From NCBI GenBank assembly GCA_017512465.1, contig JAFWGH010000046.1, positions 1-34,171 on the forward strand: a stretch of DNA of 34,171 nucleotides, written 5' to 3'. Position numbers and translations under genes: made by a program. The notes under the pieces are model-generated. The model did no database searches. It was not told where the DNA came from and saw only the letters and a program-made list of their open reading frames with translations. The stretch comes from Clostridia bacterium. GTDB taxonomy: Bacteria; Bacillota; Clostridia; Oscillospirales; Acutalibacteraceae. Below, one piece after another: positions 33,356 through 34,171 of the stretch (the stretch's first letter is position 1; every line of letters starts with the position of its first letter).

Positions 33356-33769
33356 CTATATCAACACACCGTTGCAGTGGTCAATTTCATGTTGAATGAT
33401 TTGTGCACTCCATCCCTCAAAGGTTTGGGTACGCGTTTGGAGCTTTTCATTGAGCCATTGCAGTTTGATTTTTTTGTACCGCTTGCATGCGCGCGGCTCA
33501 CCCGCCAGTGAAAGGCAGCCCTCTTTTGTTTCAAAGGGTTCGGATTGTTTGAGAATATGCGGGTTTAACATTACTTTAAAATTGCCGCCGTCATTAATAG
33601 CGATAATGCACTTTTGCACGCCTATCATATTTGCTGCCATACCGGCGCATATTTCTTTATTGGCTTTTAAAGTATCTAACAAATCCGCCGCGGTCGGCAA
33701 GTCCTCTTTGCCGGCAGGTGCGGATTTTAAAGACAGCATAAACGGGTCATGAATAATCTCTTTAACCAT
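33356..33769 (-). CDS. Short peptide deformylase homologue with altered motif 1
   Basis: About 137 residues from MVKEIIHDP. The deformylase motifs are recognisable: motif 1 as AGMAANMIGV (usual GxGLAAxQ, with the Gln replaced by Met), motif 2 EGCLS with the metal-binding Cys, and motif 3 QHEIDH with both His and the catalytic Glu. Metal binding is therefore kept, but the Gln that stabilises the transition state in known enzymes is missing. It is shorter than the E. coli enzyme (about 169). The ATG at 33769 has AGGGGAG five bases upstream, better than the in-frame codon at 33787. It may remove formyl groups from nascent proteins or have shifted specificity; another def gene may exist elsewhere. 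Confidence 0.82.
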   Translation of the reverse strand: MVKEIIHDPFMLSLKSAPAGKEDLPTAADLLDTLKANKEICAGMAANMIGVQKCIIAINDGGNFKVMLNPHILKQSEPFETKEGCLSLAGEPRACKRYKKIKLQWLNEKLQTRTQTFEGWSAQIIQHEIDHCNGVLI

Positions 33770-33798
33770 ACTGACTCCCCTTTTCATTCTATTTCTCT

Positions 33799-33827
33799 AT
33801 CATACAGGATTTTCAGTTTAGAAACAA
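33799..33827 (-). promoter_or_regulatory. Sigma-A-type promoter of the deformylase homologue
   Basis: Read on the minus strand: -35 TTGTTT (33822-33827), 17-base spacer, -10 TATGAT (33799-33804). Confidence 0.65.
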
Positions 33828-33841
33828 GTATATTATATAAT

Positions 33842-33867
33842 AAAGGCAGGCAAAAATCCCTGCCTTT
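33842..33867 (-). terminator. Terminator-like hairpin upstream of the deformylase promoter
   Basis: Perfect 9-bp stem AAAGGCAGG/CCTGCCTTT with an 8-base loop, followed on the minus strand by TATTATAT. It would stop transcripts arriving from the right. Confidence 0.55.
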
Positions 33868-33997
33868 CAGAGTGTCGAAAAAGTGGCTGAAACCACACGA
33901 AAATTATTGAATTATTGATTTATTACAATTTAAAAATAATAGCTACAATAGCGGTGAAGTTAATTCCGCATTTTATCTTTCAAAACCGGAACAGTAA

Positions 33998-34023
33998 AAA
34001 TCGCCGTACCTACGGCGATTTTG
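33998..34023. terminator. Terminator-like hairpin near the right edge
   Basis: Perfect 12-bp inverted repeat AAAATCGCCGTA/TACGGCGATTTT. On the minus strand the arm is followed by a further T (GATTTTTAC). Apart from hairpins, 33868-34106 holds no recognised gene. Confidence 0.65.
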
Positions 34024-34106
34024 TGTTTTTGCCAACTCGAGCTTGGAGTACATAGGGATAAGAATAATCAAGGCTGATGTGCCTGCAAACAGCTCTTTGC
34101 ACACCT

Positions 34107-34171
34107 TTATTCCGCTTTTTTCGTTGCAATACCGCGTATTCCTGCCATAAAAAGCGAAAGAAATGCATACA
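34107..34171 (-). CDS. Possible C-terminal end of a minus-strand gene
   Basis: Cut by the window edge. The frame ending at the TAA at 34107-34109 reads YAFLSLFMAGIRGIATKKAE, a hydrophobic stretch followed by a charged end, plausible for a membrane protein C-terminus. A terminator-like hairpin lies 84 bases further on. Only 20 codons are visible, so this is weak. Confidence 0.25.
   Translation of the reverse strand, partial: YAFLSLFMAGIRGIATKKAE

Noticed and set aside
33868-34106. A gene in the right-hand intergenic region
   Set aside because: Only short frames without ribosome sites; two terminator-like hairpins flank the stretch.

Overview
The window looks like chromosomal DNA of a low-to-moderate GC, spore-forming Firmicute of the class Clostridia. 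The evidence is an L27 with a cleavable N-terminal extension next to its protease gene prp, RNase J, a ymfF/ymfH-type M16 peptidase pair, many sigma-A-type promoters with 17-base spacing, and a good match to a sigma-E (mother-cell) promoter in front of a Cys-rich gene. No rRNA, complete tRNA, CRISPR array, transposase or phage gene was seen.

Layout. Positions 1-23440 are mostly minus-strand housekeeping genes: secG; a YhgE/Pip-type membrane protein with a small membrane partner; a topoisomerase IV-like parE-parC pair; the run rnj-rplI-dnaB-tilS-hpt-ftsH; plus-strand rnhA; the Cys-rich putative sporulation gene; rplU-prp-rpmA with a likely L21 leader; and the tightly overlapping operon ymfF-like/ymfH-like/lgt/folD. 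From 23761 to 33265 the plus strand is used: a DUF5058-type membrane protein, a second small membrane protein and a CLC antiporter/channel, then three tandem paralogous secreted hydrolases and 5-formyl-THF cyclo-ligase. A short peptide deformylase homologue lies on the minus strand, and the right edge may hold the last 20 codons of another minus-strand gene.

The most unusual block is 26575-32655. Three LCAT-like alpha/beta hydrolases of almost equal length (639, 638 and 643 residues) each have a signal peptide, a Ser-nucleophile elbow, one late transmembrane helix and a roughly 104-residue Lys/Ala-rich tail predicted to lie in the cytoplasm. The catalytic domains have diverged, but the helix and tail are nearly identical in protein and about 94% identical in DNA, which suggests gene conversion or strong constraint on the tail. 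The first copy appears to belong to the DUF5058-CLC operon; the second and third have their own promoters and terminators.

The intergenic regions are also unusual. A composite element at 7714-7898 consists of four AT-rich heptamers, five different micro-hairpins separated by an almost invariant 8-base linker, and five GCTAAC-type heptamers. Related heptamers, a shared 19-base motif and copies of a 46-base palindrome recur at 17559-17803, and another copy of the palindrome lies at 634-679. The 5-formyl-THF cyclo-ligase gene may be expressed from a leaderless mRNA.
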